Positions 36,185-43,819 of a stretch of DNA of 64,000 nt are shown here, in pieces (position 1 is the stretch's first letter; the number at the start of each line of letters is the position of its first letter). The notes beneath the pieces were generated by a model. It saw only the letters and a program-made list of their open reading frames with translations, was not told the DNA's origin and did not search any database. Made by a program: the position numbers and the translations under genes. Origin of the DNA: Caulobacter sp. SLTY (lineage in GTDB: Bacteria > Pseudomonadota > Alphaproteobacteria > Caulobacterales > Caulobacteraceae); assembly GCF_009905535.1 (NCBI RefSeq), contig NZ_JAAALA010000009.1, positions 1 to 64,000 on the forward strand. The letters are read 5' to 3'.

Positions 36185-37552
36185 TCAGTGTTCCCGCCCG
36201 CTCTTCCAGAAGGTCTGGAACAGGGGCTCGGTCAGGTACTGCAGGGCGCTGCGTTTGCGCAGCGGCACGACCACCTCGACCGGCAGGCCGGGGCTGATGG
36301 CGGTGCGGGAGCCGCGAACCTGGCGGATCTTGGCCATCTCCGATTCCGGCACCGCGATCTCGGCCCGGAAGAAGCGCTGGCCGGACTTCTCGTCCTCGAA
36401 GCTGTCGGCGCTGATCTTGATCAGGTCGCCGTGCAGGATCGGAAGGCTGCGCTCATGCAATGAGGTGAATCGGATCTGGGTCGACTGGCCGGGCTTCAGG
36501 TCGTCGGCATCGTTCGGGTTGATGCTGGCCTGGATGATCAGGGCCTTGTCGCCGGGCACCACCTCCATCAGCACCTGGCCGGGCGAGACCACCCCGCCGA
36601 CGGTGAAGATCGACAGGCCGACCACCTTGCCGCTGGCCGGGGCGCGGACGATGGATCGCTCGATCTGGTCGCGGATGGCCTTCAGCTTGGGCTGCAGCTC
36701 GTCCAGCTGGACCTGGACATCCCGCATCTGGCCGCTGACCTCCTCGATCATCTCGCGGTCCAGGGAGATCATCTGCAGCCGGGCCTCACCGATCGCCTCG
36801 CGCGACCGGGCTATCTGGGCGACCAAGCTGCCCTCTTCGCCGACCAGCTGGGCCTGGGTGCGTTCCAGGGCGCGGACGCGGTTGACCGGGGCGTAGCCCT
36901 GGTCGGCCAGGGACTTCATCCCGGCGGTCTCCTCGCCGATCAGCCGCTGCTGCTCGCGGTTGGCGACCAGCTGGCGCTCGGAGCCGACGACCTGTTCGTT
37001 CAGCTGGGCGATCCGCTGCTGCAGCACGCCCTTCTGGGTGGCGATCGACTGGGAACGGGCCTGGAACTGCAGCTGCTGCAGGTTCAGGACGTCGTCGGCG
37101 ATGAACTTGTCCTCGGGCGACAGGCCGATGAACTCGGGCGGCGGCGTCATTGCGGCGCGGCCATCGCGCTCGGCCACCAGACGGGCCCGCTGGGCCAGCA
37201 GGGTCAGGACCTGGCCGGTCAGGCCGCGTTCGGTGGCGCGCAGGTCGCCGGCTCCGATCTCGACCAGCACCTGGCCCTGGACCACGCTGGCGCCTTCGGT
37301 GACATGCAGGGCGGTGACCGTTCCGCCGTCGCGATGCTGCACCGCCTGGCGATTGCCGGACACGGCGACCACGCCTTGCGCATAGGCGCCGGCATCGAGC
37401 GGCGTCAGCGCCGCCCAGCCGAGGAAGACCACAAAGAAGCCGGCCGCAATCCCCGCGCCGATCAGGATCTCGCGCCTGGGATTGTCGTTGACCTTGACCG
37501 CGGTCAGGGTCTCGGTCTTCGGGGCGCCGCCGGGGGCCATGTCCAGGGGCAT
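36185..37552 (-). CDS. Type I secretion membrane-fusion protein, HlyD family
   Basis: A 455-aa periplasmic adaptor. A single membrane helix near residues 30-50 (ILIGAGIAAGFFVVFLGWAAL without its last residue) is followed by a lipoyl half-motif (AYAQGVVAVSGNRQAVQHRD), a long coiled-coil hairpin (about 110-290, rich in Leu, Gln and Arg), a second lipoyl half (RSIVRAPASGKVVGLSIF) and the C-terminal beta-barrel. It links the ABC exporter to an outer-membrane channel. Its ATG lies one base after the ABC gene's TAA, so the two subunits are coupled. The closest kinds are PrtE/RsaE-type adaptors that serve RTX proteins. Confidence 0.93.
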   Translation of the reverse strand: MPLDMAPGGAPKTETLTAVKVNDNPRREILIGAGIAAGFFVVFLGWAALTPLDAGAYAQGVVAVSGNRQAVQHRDGGTVTALHVTEGASVVQGQVLVEIGAGDLRATERGLTGQVLTLLAQRARLVAERDGRAAMTPPPEFIGLSPEDKFIADDVLNLQQLQFQARSQSIATQKGVLQQRIAQLNEQVVGSERQLVANREQQRLIGEETAGMKSLADQGYAPVNRVRALERTQAQLVGEEGSLVAQIARSREAIGEARLQMISLDREMIEEVSGQMRDVQVQLDELQPKLKAIRDQIERSIVRAPASGKVVGLSIFTVGGVVSPGQVLMEVVPGDKALIIQASINPNDADDLKPGQSTQIRFTSLHERSLPILHGDLIKISADSFEDEKSGQRFFRAEIAVPESEMAKIRQVRGSRTAISPGLPVEVVVPLRKRSALQYLTEPLFQTFWKSGREH

Positions 37553-37553
37553 C

Positions 37554-39299
37554 TTAGCCGGAGCCCTTCATATCGACCACGTTGGCCGGCGCCTGGGGCG
37601 CCGGCTTGCCGGCCAGCTTGGCCAGCACTTCCTCGCGCGGACCGAGCCGCTCGATGGCGCCGTCGCGCATCACCAGCAGCCGGTCGACGCCGGACAGGAT
37701 GCCGGTGCGGTGGGCGATGATCAGCACCGTTGCGCCGCGCGCCTTGGCGCCGTGGATGGCCCGCAGCAGGTTGGCCTCCCCCTCGGCGTCGAGGGCCGAG
37801 TTCGGCTCGTCGAGAATCAGCAGGGTGGGATCGCCGAACAGCGCCCGGGCCAACGCCACCCGCTGGGCCTGACCGGCCGACAGCCCCCGCCCGCCAGGGG
37901 CCAGCGGGGTGTCATAGCCCTTGGGCAGCTTGAGGATCAGGTCGTGGACCCCGGCCTTGGTGGCCGCCTCGACGGCCAGCTGGTCCACCTTGTCGGGGTC
38001 CATGCCGCGCCAGGCGGCGAAGCGGCTGATGTTGTCCTTCACCGTGCCGGACAGCAGCGAGGGGTCCTGCGGCAGGTAGCCGATGTATTCGGCCAGGGTG
38101 TCGGCGTCCCAGTCGGTATAGTTGGCGCCGTCCATTCGCACCACGCCCTGGTCGGGCGCCAGGGCCCCGGCAATGACCCGGGCCAGGGTGGTCTTGCCCG
38201 CCCCGCTGGCCCCGACCACGCCGAGGGATTCGCCGGGGGCGATCTTCAGCGACACGGCCTTGAGCACCAGCTCCTCGCGGCCGGGAGCGCGGACCACGAC
38301 GCGGTCCAGCTCGATGGCGCCCATCGGGGTCGGCAGCTGGGTGCGGTCAATGTCGAGCGGCTTGGTCTTCTCGAACAGCTCGCCCAGGGTGTTCAGCGCG
38401 CCGCGCGCCTGGATCACCTGGGTCCAGCCGCCGACCAGCTGTTCCACCGGCTGCAGGGCGCGGCTCAGCAGGATCGAGCTGGCGATGATCGCGCCCGAGG
38501 AAATCTCGCCCTTGATGGCCAGCCAGGCGCCGAGGCCCAGCGCCGCCGACTGCAGGAACAGGCGGAAGAACTTGGTCAGGGCCGAGAACTTGCCGCCCTT
38601 GAACTGGGCCTCGGTCTGCAGGCTTTGGCCGATGGAGCGCTCATCCAGCTGGCGGGCGATCACCGCGCGGCGCATGCCCAGGGCCCGCACCACCTCGCCG
38701 TTGACCGCCGCCGATTCCTGGCTGGCATAGGCGGCGGCGTTGGCCTGCTGCGCCTTCATCAGGGCCGGCTTGGTGGCCCGCTCGTTCAGCACCGCGAGCC
38801 CAAACAGCAGGATGCCGGCCACCACGGTCAGGATGCCCAACGCCGGGTGGATCATGAAGGCCACGATCACGTAGATCGGGGTCCAGGGCGCGTCCATGAA
38901 GGCCAGGGCCGCCGGCCCGGACAGGGCCTGACGCAGGCCGTCGAATTCGCGCATCGCCTGGGCGGTATTGGCCGGCCGCGCCTGGGCCATCAGCCGGCCG
39001 AGGATGTCGCTGGTCAGCAGCCGGTCAAGCCGGGCGGCGGCCAGCACCAGCAGGCGCGAACGGGTGGTCTCCAGCGCCGCCAGGACGCCCAGCGCCACGG
39101 CGATGATCAGAGTGAGAAACACCAGGGTCAGCTCGCCCTGTGTCGGCACCACCCGGTCGTAGACCTGCAGCATGTAGATGGACGGCGACAGGTAGAGGAT
39201 GTTGACCAGCGCGCTGAAGAAGGCCGCTGCGCCAATGTGGCGGCGACACTCCTTGAACGCCGCTTCTAGCGGCGCCGGCAGGGTTCCAAGAAAAATCAC
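37554..39299 (-). CDS. Type I secretion ABC transporter, ATPase/permease
   Basis: A 581-aa (with the start used here) PrtD/RsaD-type exporter. The membrane domain begins near residue 20 (HIGAAAFFSALVNILYLSPS, with MLQVYDRVVPTQGELTLVFL) and contains five or six helices. The nucleotide-binding domain has Walker A GASGAGKTTLARV (about 361), signature LSAGQAQRVALARALFG (about 473) and Walker B LLILDEPNSALD (about 495). There is no N-terminal C39 peptidase domain. The true start is uncertain: GTG 39299 is used because longer in-frame starts (ATG 39425, 39527) extend into a repeat sequence and give an atypical Arg-rich leader. No TolC-type gene is adjacent. Confidence 0.9.
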   Translation of the reverse strand: MIFLGTLPAPLEAAFKECRRHIGAAAFFSALVNILYLSPSIYMLQVYDRVVPTQGELTLVFLTLIIAVALGVLAALETTRSRLLVLAAARLDRLLTSDILGRLMAQARPANTAQAMREFDGLRQALSGPAALAFMDAPWTPIYVIVAFMIHPALGILTVVAGILLFGLAVLNERATKPALMKAQQANAAAYASQESAAVNGEVVRALGMRRAVIARQLDERSIGQSLQTEAQFKGGKFSALTKFFRLFLQSAALGLGAWLAIKGEISSGAIIASSILLSRALQPVEQLVGGWTQVIQARGALNTLGELFEKTKPLDIDRTQLPTPMGAIELDRVVVRAPGREELVLKAVSLKIAPGESLGVVGASGAGKTTLARVIAGALAPDQGVVRMDGANYTDWDADTLAEYIGYLPQDPSLLSGTVKDNISRFAAWRGMDPDKVDQLAVEAATKAGVHDLILKLPKGYDTPLAPGGRGLSAGQAQRVALARALFGDPTLLILDEPNSALDAEGEANLLRAIHGAKARGATVLIIAHRTGILSGVDRLLVMRDGAIERLGPREEVLAKLAGKPAPQAPANVVDMKGSG

Positions 39300-39609
39300 G
39301 CGCGCGTCAATCCGAACCGAGGTCCCCAGGAAACCCAAGTCCCCCGGTTCCCCACTTAAAGGGCCTTTTACGCTAAAGGTTTGTTGCCGTCGCGCGTCAT
39401 CTTGGGCCCGACGATTTCGCCGCATCCGTGTGGGGAAAGGTTCGCCGCGTACGCGCCGATGCAGAAGGCCCGCTGTCCCGTCCCGGCGTACCTGTCCCCG
39501 GTCAGCGCCGGCCGCTGATCGGGCCACGCTCCAGACGTCTGGACCGAGCTGTTTCAGTCGCTGGCGCCGACCGGGGACAGGTAGGCCGCAAGGCGGCCAA
39601 CCGGTCCCC
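39300..39609. other. Intergenic region upstream of the type I secretion operon
   Basis: This 310-base gap holds the promoter of the minus-strand ABC-hlyD unit and, from 39491, a palindromic repeat. An AAAGGGCCTTT palindrome occurs near 39357-39368. No confident promoter hexamers or gene were seen. Confidence 0.5.
39491..39609. repeat. Double-hairpin palindromic repeat, copy 2
   Basis: CCTGTCCCCGGTCAGCGCC (from 39491) is nearly complementary to GGCGCCGACCGGGGACAGG (39563-39581). The right hairpin CGGGGACAGG (39572-39581) with CCGGTCCCC (39601-39609) encloses GGCCGC-AAG-GCGGCC. In copy 1 (8911-9033) the same inner stem is GGCC-TTC-GGCC, so pairing is kept while the stem length and loop differ. 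The last base adjoins the stop codon of the minus-strand dioxygenase gene, as in copy 1. The far-left GGGGACCGG arm of copy 1 is not clear here. Confidence 0.65.
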
Positions 39610-40431
39610 CTAGGGATCGACGGTCACGCGTCGCATGTGCCGCCGCTGTCCGGGATAGTCGTTCAGGGCGTAGTGCCAGACCTGGCGGTTGTCCCAGAAG
39701 GCCACCGAGCCGTCGCGCCAGGAGAACCGGCAGGTGAAGGCCTCCTGTCGGCTGTGCTCGAACAGATAGTCGAGCAGGGGCTTGGATTCCCGCTTCGTCC
39801 AGCCGTCGAGCCGCATAGTGAAGGCCGGATTGACGTACAGCGCCTTGCGGCCTGTCTCGGGATGGACCTTGACCACGGGGTGGATGAATTCCCCGGCCAG
39901 GCCCTCGGCCTCGGCCACCTGCATCGAGGCGCGCTTCTGGGCCGACTGGCCCTTGGCCGAGTATTCCCGGCCCGCCGAATGCACGGCGCGCAAGGTTTCC
40001 AGGGTGGCTTTCAGCCCGTCCGACAGGGCGTCGTAGGCGGCGGCCTGACTGGCGAACAGGGTGTCGCCGCCGAACGACGGGGTCTGGACCGCATAGAGGA
40101 TCGAGCCGATGGAGGGGGTCTCCAGGAAGCTCATGTCGCTGTGCCAGCCGCCGCCGAAGTTCAGCTTGTCGGTCGGCTCCTTGATGATCTCCATCACCTC
40201 GGGATGGTCGGCCATGCCGGTCACGTAGGGGTGGATGTTCAGCGGTCCGAACCGCCGCCCGAAGGCCAGTTGCTGTTCGGGGGTCAGCGCCTGGTCACGG
40301 AAGAAGATCACCTGGTGCTCGTTCAGCGCCGCGCGGATGGCGGCGATGTCGGCGTCCGACAGCGCGCCGGCCAGGTCGACATCGCCGATCTCGGCCCCCA
40401 GGGCCCCGGCCACCTTGCGGACGCTCACCAT
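39610..40431 (-). CDS. TauD/TfdA-family Fe(II)/2-oxoglutarate dioxygenase
   Basis: A 273-aa enzyme with the TauD fold. Iron ligands are the HxD in GGGWHSDMSFLE (about residue 97) and a distal His in RQVWHYALNDYPGQRRHMRR, which also supplies the 2-oxoglutarate Arg. Other markers are FRDQALTPEQQLAFGRRFG and DTLFASQAAAYDALS. Family members hydroxylate taurine, alkyl sulfates, aryloxyalkanoates or other small acids; the substrate here is unknown. Its start lies a few bases after the stop of another 2-oxoglutarate oxygenase gene, so they form an operon. The stop codon abuts a palindromic repeat. Confidence 0.9.
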   Translation of the reverse strand: MVSVRKVAGALGAEIGDVDLAGALSDADIAAIRAALNEHQVIFFRDQALTPEQQLAFGRRFGPLNIHPYVTGMADHPEVMEIIKEPTDKLNFGGGWHSDMSFLETPSIGSILYAVQTPSFGGDTLFASQAAAYDALSDGLKATLETLRAVHSAGREYSAKGQSAQKRASMQVAEAEGLAGEFIHPVVKVHPETGRKALYVNPAFTMRLDGWTKRESKPLLDYLFEHSRQEAFTCRFSWRDGSVAFWDNRQVWHYALNDYPGQRRHMRRVTVDP

Positions 40432-40435
40432 CGGC

Positions 40436-41473
40436 TCACACCCCTTCCGCCATCTTCGGGTTGTCCGGCAGCTCGACGAACTTCAGGTTCTGCTCGCGGA
40501 GCTTGGCCCCTGCCTCGTCATAGAGGAAGGGCAGGAAGGCGAAGCGCTCGCCCTTGGTGACAGGCCGGGCCTCGTGCATCAACGAGCAGGAGAAGACCAC
40601 CGCCCCGCCGGTCGGCGGCTTGTACAGCCGGTTGCCGAACTCGGGGAAGCGCAGCTCGCCGCCCTCGTAGTCATCGGCGTTGAGGTTGATGGTCACCGCG
40701 AACTTGCGGTGGGCCGTGCCCTTGGTGGTGTTGTCCCGGTGCGGCCGGAACCAGCCGGCTCCGGCGATGTAGCTGGCCACCAGGTAGCGTTCGATCCGGG
40801 TCGCCTGGAACTGGAAAGCCTTGCGGATTTCCGGCACCAGTCGGCGGTTCAGCTTCTCGCGGACAATGGCCTGCATGCCCTCGTCCTCGAGGATGACGTC
40901 CTTGCGCTGCTTGTGGCGCGGGTCGGTCAGCAGCCGGGTCTTGCCGTCGACCTCGCGCATGAAGCCGGACTCCTGGCCGCCCACATGATTGTAGAAGTTG
41001 ATCAGCTCTCGGCAGTACTCGGGCTCGAACACCCGCGGCAGGATCAGCACCGGCGCGTTCAGCTCCACCCCGGCATGGCTGGCCGGAGCGGGCATCTCGG
41101 CGAGGCGCCGCACCAGGGCGCCGACATCCTCGATCTGGCCCTGGTCGAACACCCGAAGCTGCGGATCCAGGATCAGCCAGCCCGATCCGTTGACCCCATA
41201 GAGCTTGGCCAGTCCCCCCGACGGATCGAAGAACCAGCGCGGCCCCAGGGTGGCATGCCCCAGATGCGCCTTCACCACTCCGAACACGGCGGCCTGGCTT
41301 TCGACCAGGTCCTTCTGCAGGTTGATCACCCGCGCCAGCCCCTCCGCCGTCGGGCCATCCGGCGCGAACACCAGGCCCAGCCAACGGCCGGCCAGGGTCG
41401 AGAAGTTGAACTGCGGGTTCTCCTCGGTCGGCGCCATGAACCAGGGCGCGGGATCACCGATGTTGAGGGCCAT
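40436..41473 (-). CDS. Redoxin-like/prolyl-4-hydroxylase (2OG-Fe(II)) fusion protein
   Basis: A 345-aa two-domain protein. Residues 1-130 follow the AhpC/TSA redoxin plan (LNIGDPAPWFMAPTEENPQF, LAGRWLGLVFAP, GVNGSGWLILDPQLRVFDQG), but there is no Cys at the peroxidatic position after the first strand, so peroxidase activity is unlikely. Residues 145-335 form a P4Hc oxygenase: HxD in WFRPHRDNTTKG (about 244), strand HRKFAVTINLNADDYEGGEL, and distal His in SLMHEARPVTKGERFAF with the 2-oxoglutarate-binding basic residue. Possible substrates are a peptide prolyl residue or a small molecule. It is immediately upstream of, and co-oriented with, the TauD-family gene. Confidence 0.85.
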   Translation of the reverse strand: MALNIGDPAPWFMAPTEENPQFNFSTLAGRWLGLVFAPDGPTAEGLARVINLQKDLVESQAAVFGVVKAHLGHATLGPRWFFDPSGGLAKLYGVNGSGWLILDPQLRVFDQGQIEDVGALVRRLAEMPAPASHAGVELNAPVLILPRVFEPEYCRELINFYNHVGGQESGFMREVDGKTRLLTDPRHKQRKDVILEDEGMQAIVREKLNRRLVPEIRKAFQFQATRIERYLVASYIAGAGWFRPHRDNTTKGTAHRKFAVTINLNADDYEGGELRFPEFGNRLYKPPTGGAVVFSCSLMHEARPVTKGERFAFLPFLYDEAGAKLREQNLKFVELPDNPKMAEGV

Positions 41474-41545
41474 GTCGAAAGCGTCTCTTCCTTGTACCCC
41501 TTCAGTTTCGCCGAGCGGGGCGAACGGCGCAACCGCGCCGCACGA

Positions 41546-42106
41546 TCACAGCTTCGTCCAGTCCATCACCCACTGGTCCTCCCAGCTCTTGCCGCCGTCG
41601 CGGGAGATCAGCTGGCTCCAGCGGTGCGACCGGCCGGTGATCCGGTCCCAGACGCCGCGCACCTTGATCGGCATGGCGCCGTCCATGTCGTCGGCTTCGA
41701 AGATCGCCGCGCCATCCTTGAAGTAGCCGAGCTGGCCCGGCGTGGTGACCACGCCGCTGCGGGCGTTGACCCAGTGGTCGCTCCACACCGTCTTCTCGAC
41801 GTCGAGCATCCGCAGGCCCAGGCCCAGGAAGCCGCGGCTTGGAACCCGCAGCTCCTCCACGCTCCCCACCCCGCCCAGGATGGTCCAGCAGGTGGCCTCG
41901 CCCTGGAATTCCTCGAACGCGGCGCCGGCTGAGGGCCGACGGCGATTGGCGATCTTCCACTCGCCGGCCAGGAAGTCGAAGTCGCCGGGCTTGCCGGGCG
42001 GCCAGTCGGCCCGATCCAGCGAGGAATTCGCCAGGGCCGGCGTGGCCAGGGCGGGGGCAAGGGTCAGGCCTGCGGCGGCCTTGATCAGGGTGCGGCGGTC
42101 GGTCAT
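41546..42106 (-). CDS. Exported protein, DUF1579-like, 186 aa
   Basis: The N-terminus MTDRRTLIKAAAGLTLAPAL has a twin-arginine-like start and hydrophobic stretch ending LATPALAN, so export (Tat or Sec) is predicted with cleavage near residue 27. The mature domain begins FDFLAGEWKIANRRRP and alternates beta strands with Trp/Gly-rich turns (CWTILGGVGSVEEL, LGLRMLDVEKTVWSDHWV, WSQLISRDGGKSWEDQW), the pattern of a small lipocalin-like barrel family of unknown function. It may bind a hydrophobic ligand. It is on the same strand as the two oxygenases, upstream of them by 72 bases. Confidence 0.75.
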   Translation of the reverse strand: MTDRRTLIKAAAGLTLAPALATPALANSSLDRADWPPGKPGDFDFLAGEWKIANRRRPSAGAAFEEFQGEATCWTILGGVGSVEELRVPSRGFLGLGLRMLDVEKTVWSDHWVNARSGVVTTPGQLGYFKDGAAIFEADDMDGAMPIKVRGVWDRITGRSHRWSQLISRDGGKSWEDQWVMDWTKL

Positions 42107-42187
42107 GGAGGGCTCCGTTGGGTTGCTCGCGCAACCCTACGGGGCGATAGCTGACACCGGACGTCAGCAATTCTCAGCCACCTGTCT

Positions 42188-42898
42188 TTACGGCGCCGCG
42201 CGGTTCGGGCCGCCCTCCGCCCAGCGGCGGTAACCGGCGGCGCGCAGGTCGCAGGCCGGGCAGGTTCCGCAGCCGTAGCCCCAGTCGTGGCGCTTGCTGC
42301 GGTCGCCGAGGTAGCAGCTGTGGGTGTCCTCGACGATCAGTTCGACCAGCCCTCGGCCGCCGAGATCGTGGGCCATGGCCCAGGTGGCCGCCTTGTCGAT
42401 CCACATCAGCGGGGTTTCGAGCACCAGGCGGCTTTCCATGCCCAGGTTGATGGCCACCTGCAGCGCCTTGATGGTGTCGTCCCGGCAGTCGGGGTAGCCG
42501 GAATAGTCGGTCTCGCAGACCCCGGTGACGATGTGCTTGATCCCCCGGCGGTAGGCGATGGCCGCGGCGAAGGTCAGGAACAGCAGGTTGCGGCCGGGCA
42601 CGAAGGTGTTGGGCAGGCCGGACGCGATCATGGCGATCTCGGCGTCCCTCGTCAGCGCCGTGTCGCTGATCGCGCCCAGCACCGACAGGTCGAGCAGGTG
42701 GTCTTCGCCAAGGCGCCCCTCGGCGCGAGGATAGGCGGCGACGAGTTTTTCGCGGAAGGCCGTGCGGACCTCCAGCTCCACCCGGTGGCGCTGGCCGTAG
42801 TCGAAGCCGACCGTCTCGACGCGGTCGAAGCGGGCCAGGGCCCAGGCCAGGCAGACGGCGCTGTCCTGGCCGCCGGAGAAGAGAACGAGGGCGGACAT
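42188..42898 (-). CDS. queC: 7-cyano-7-deazaguanine synthase QueC
   Basis: A 236-aa enzyme converting 7-carboxy-7-deazaguanine to preQ0 for queuosine biosynthesis. The PP-loop ATP motif is [18 protein letters not shown] at the start. Other signatures are [45 protein letters not shown] and a zinc site formed by Cys residues in HSCYLG and [16 protein letters not shown]. The ATG at 42898 ([10 protein letters not shown]) was chosen; upstream in-frame sequence lies opposite arsR. It is divergent from the arsenic operon and its promoter shares that 64-base gap. Confidence 0.95.
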   Translation of the reverse strand: MSALVLFSGGQDSAVCLAWALARFDRVETVGFDYGQRHRVELEVRTAFREKLVAAYPRAEGRLGEDHLLDLSVLGAISDTALTRDAEIAMIASGLPNTFVPGRNLLFLTFAAAIAYRRGIKHIVTGVCETDYSGYPDCRDDTIKALQVAINLGMESRLVLETPLMWIDKAATWAMAHDLGGRGLVELIVEDTHSCYLGDRSKRHDWGYGCGTCPACDLRAAGYRRWAEGGPNRAAP

Positions 42899-42927
42899 GG
42901 GCGCAGCATAGTCGAGCATCGGGCCGC

Positions 42928-42962
42928 TTGACACACTTCTATATTTCCACATATTTGGAATT
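42928..42962 (+). promoter_or_regulatory. arsR promoter and operator, probably leaderless
   Basis: TTGACA (42928-42933) and CATATT (42950-42955) are 16 bases apart. TTCCA (42945-42949) and TGGAA (42956-42960) form an inverted repeat around the -10 element, a natural ArsR operator. The arsR ATG is at 42963, only 7 bases after the -10, with no Shine-Dalgarno, so the transcript probably starts at or next to the start codon. ArsR binding here would block its own operon and release it on arsenite. Confidence 0.6.
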
Positions 42963-43316
42963 ATGGAAACGACAGACGCCGTCAAACGCCTCTCCGCCCT
43001 GGCCCAGGACAGTCGGCTGGCCGTGTTCCGGCTGCTGGTCCGGGCCGGGCCCGAGGGGATGGCGGCCGGGGAGATCGCTCGGGCGTTGGAGATCACCCCC
43101 AACACCCTGTCAGCCCAGCTGACGGTGCTGGCCAACGCCGGGCTGACAACCAGTCGGCGGGATGGGCGGTCGATCATCCACGCCGCAGACTACGAGGGGA
43201 TGAGCGGTCTGCTCGTCTATCTGATGGAAGACTGTTGCCAGGGACGGCCCGAAGTCTGCGCCCCCCTGGCGGAAGCGGCCAGCCGCGCCGCCTGCTGCGA
43301 AGGAGCCCAAGCATGA
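42963..43316 (+). CDS. arsR: ArsR-family arsenic-responsive repressor
   Basis: A 117-aa ArsR/SmtB winged-helix protein. [20 protein letters not shown] leads into [20 protein letters not shown] and [20 protein letters not shown], the recognition helix and wing. Instead of the classic ELCVCDL in the recognition helix, Cys residues lie in the C-terminal part: [12 protein letters not shown] (about residues 87-98) and AACCEG near the end, suggesting an As(III) site of the C-terminal (dimer-interface) type. Its TGA overlaps the arsI ATG. It should repress the operon until arsenite displaces it. Confidence 0.93.
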   Translation: METTDAVKRLSALAQDSRLAVFRLLVRAGPEGMAAGEIARALEITPNTLSAQLTVLANAGLTTSRRDGRSIIHAADYEGMSGLLVYLMEDCCQGRPEVCAPLAEAASRAACCEGAQA

Positions 43317-43792
43317 AACGCCTGCATGTCCATGTCGCGGTCGAGGACCTGACCCGGTCGATCGGCTTCTATTCCACCCTGTTCGGAACCGAGCCGGCGG
43401 TGGTCAAGGAAGACTACGCCAAATGGATGCTGGAGGACCCCCGGGTCAACTTCGCCATCTCCGACCGGGCGCGGGTTCCGGGTGTCGACCACCTGGGCAT
43501 CCAGGTCGAGACCGCCGAGGAGCTGGGCGAACTGGCCGGGCGGCTGAAGGCGGCGGGGGAGACCACCCGCGATCAGGAGGCGACGACCTGCTGCTATGCC
43601 CAGTCGGACAAGGCCTGGGTCAATGACCCCAATGGCCTGCGCTGGGAGACCTTCTACAGCTTCGGCGAGGCGACCAGCTATGGTGAGGACGAGCCGGACG
43701 CGGTGCTGCGCGAGACGTCCACGCCGGCCGCCGCCTGCTGTGGCCCCGCCCCGGCCGCCGAGCCGGCAAAGCCCGCCGCCGCATGCTGCTGA
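43313..43792 (+). CDS. arsI: ArsI/CadI-family dioxygenase (C-As lyase) with Cys-rich tail
   Basis: A 159-aa vicinal-oxygen-chelate (glyoxalase-fold) protein. It begins [20 protein letters not shown]; metal ligands are the first-strand His (HVHV), the His in GVDHLGIQVE and the Glu in LRWETFYSFGE. The vicinal Cys pair in TTCCYAQSDKAWVNDPNG (about residues 92-93) is the trivalent-organoarsenical site of ArsI, so demethylation of methylarsenite or similar aryl arsenicals is likely. The C-terminal tail adds two further CC pairs within an Ala/Pro-rich linker (AAACCGPAPAAEPAKPAAAC plus a final Cys). The start overlaps the arsR stop (ATGA). CadI-type cadmium-induced proteins are the main alternative. 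Confidence 0.88.
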   Translation: MKRLHVHVAVEDLTRSIGFYSTLFGTEPAVVKEDYAKWMLEDPRVNFAISDRARVPGVDHLGIQVETAEELGELAGRLKAAGETTRDQEATTCCYAQSDKAWVNDPNGLRWETFYSFGEATSYGEDEPDAVLRETSTPAAACCGPAPAAEPAKPAAACC

Positions 43793-43819
43793 CGACATCG
43801 TAGGAGGGGGCGGGGCGCG

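Noticed and set aside
37482-39269. 595-codon plus-strand frame opposite the type I secretion ABC gene
   Set aside because: The minus strand carries all ABC motifs; the plus-strand translation is low-complexity (Gly, Gln, Arg, His).
39300-39527. N-terminal extension of the ABC transporter gene to ATG 39527 or 39425
   Set aside because: The extension is Arg/Gly-rich, runs into a palindromic repeat also found at 9 kb, and is not typical of PrtD-type exporters.
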